Assembly (NCBI GenBank): GCA_021819985.1
Contig: JAKAEG010000131.1
Coordinates: 1 to 8,437 of the forward strand
Direction of reading: 5' to 3'
DNA length: 8,437 nt
Origin: Nitrospirota bacterium
Lineage (GTDB): Bacteria; Nitrospirota; Thermodesulfovibrionia; Thermodesulfovibrionales; JdFR-88
Under the pieces are notes generated by a model. It was not told where the DNA came from. It did no database searches and was given only the letters and a program-made list of their open reading frames with translations. Shown one piece after another: positions 8,338-8,437 of this stretch; the stretch's first letter is position 1, and the number at the start of each line of letters is the position of its first letter. The position numbers and the translations under genes were made by a program.

Positions 8338-8437
8338 TCAGCGGGAGAACCGCTCAATTCCCATATCCCCCCCGCCTGCCTGGTCGAACATCTCCTTCGT
8401 ATTGTGCACGCCCTTGACCTTGAGGTCCAGGTCATCC
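8338..8437 (-). CDS. C-terminal fragment of a gene cut by the right edge, possibly pilT
   Basis: The minus-strand frame is open from the window edge to a TGA at 8338-8340 and encodes the last 32 residues of a protein, starting DDLDLKVKGV and ending MGIERFSR. A DDLxLKxKGV/I string shortly before the C-terminus is what I recall for the tail of PilT, the type IV pilus retraction ATPase, in several bacterial groups, and a recA-pilT-recX-alaS order occurs in some Deltaproteobacteria. No Walker motif or other diagnostic part is in view, so the PilT assignment is tentative. The stop lies 56 bp upstream of recX, so the two genes may be co-transcribed. Confidence 0.5.
   Translation of the reverse strand, partial: DDLDLKVKGVHNTKEMFDQAGGGDMGIERFSR

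Overview
The window carries an ordinary-looking set of bacterial genes. Nearly all are on the minus strand and tightly packed. A bacterial AlaRS, RecX, a lipoprotein with an N-terminal lipobox and a BamE-like body, a phasin-like protein beside an ABC1/UbiB kinase, a PilZ protein and a possible PilT tail together suggest a Gram-negative bacterium. Desulfobacterota (former Deltaproteobacteria) or Nitrospirota-like is my best guess; this is inferred from gene order and protein style, not shown by a marker gene.

Right to left, in the direction of transcription, the first block is a partial gene cut by the right edge (tail resembling PilT), then recX, a small BamE-like lipoprotein gene, alaS, a phasin-like gene and an ABC1/UbiB-family kinase. 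recX, the lipoprotein gene and alaS are joined by two 4-bp ATGA stop/start overlaps, so they probably form one translationally coupled unit. The phasin-like and kinase genes follow after gaps of 46 and 54 bp.

The only convincing plus-strand gene is a small PilZ-domain protein at 2252-2650, with both c-di-GMP-contacting motifs present. It has its own plausible sigma70-type promoter, converges on the kinase gene with a 22-bp gap, and diverges from the left block. That 22-bp gap holds a short near-palindrome resembling a dispersed repeat.

The left block is archease followed by rtcB, the RNA ligase and its activation factor, a well-known functional pair in RNA repair and tRNA splicing. All RtcB catalytic residues I can check are present. 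Archease shows a changed N-terminal signature. A short open frame begins one base after the rtcB stop and runs off the left edge.

The 273-bp divergent region between archease and the PilZ gene is AT-rich. It contains the PilZ promoter, a palindrome and two tiny leader-like open frames, one on each side, each in frame with the gene it precedes and separated from it by a stop codon. I see no CRISPR array, no tRNA or rRNA, no transposase and no defence-type cassette. I do not find a clearly new biological system here; the second-look items concern start sites, leader frames, a homopolymer at a gene start and small sequence motifs.
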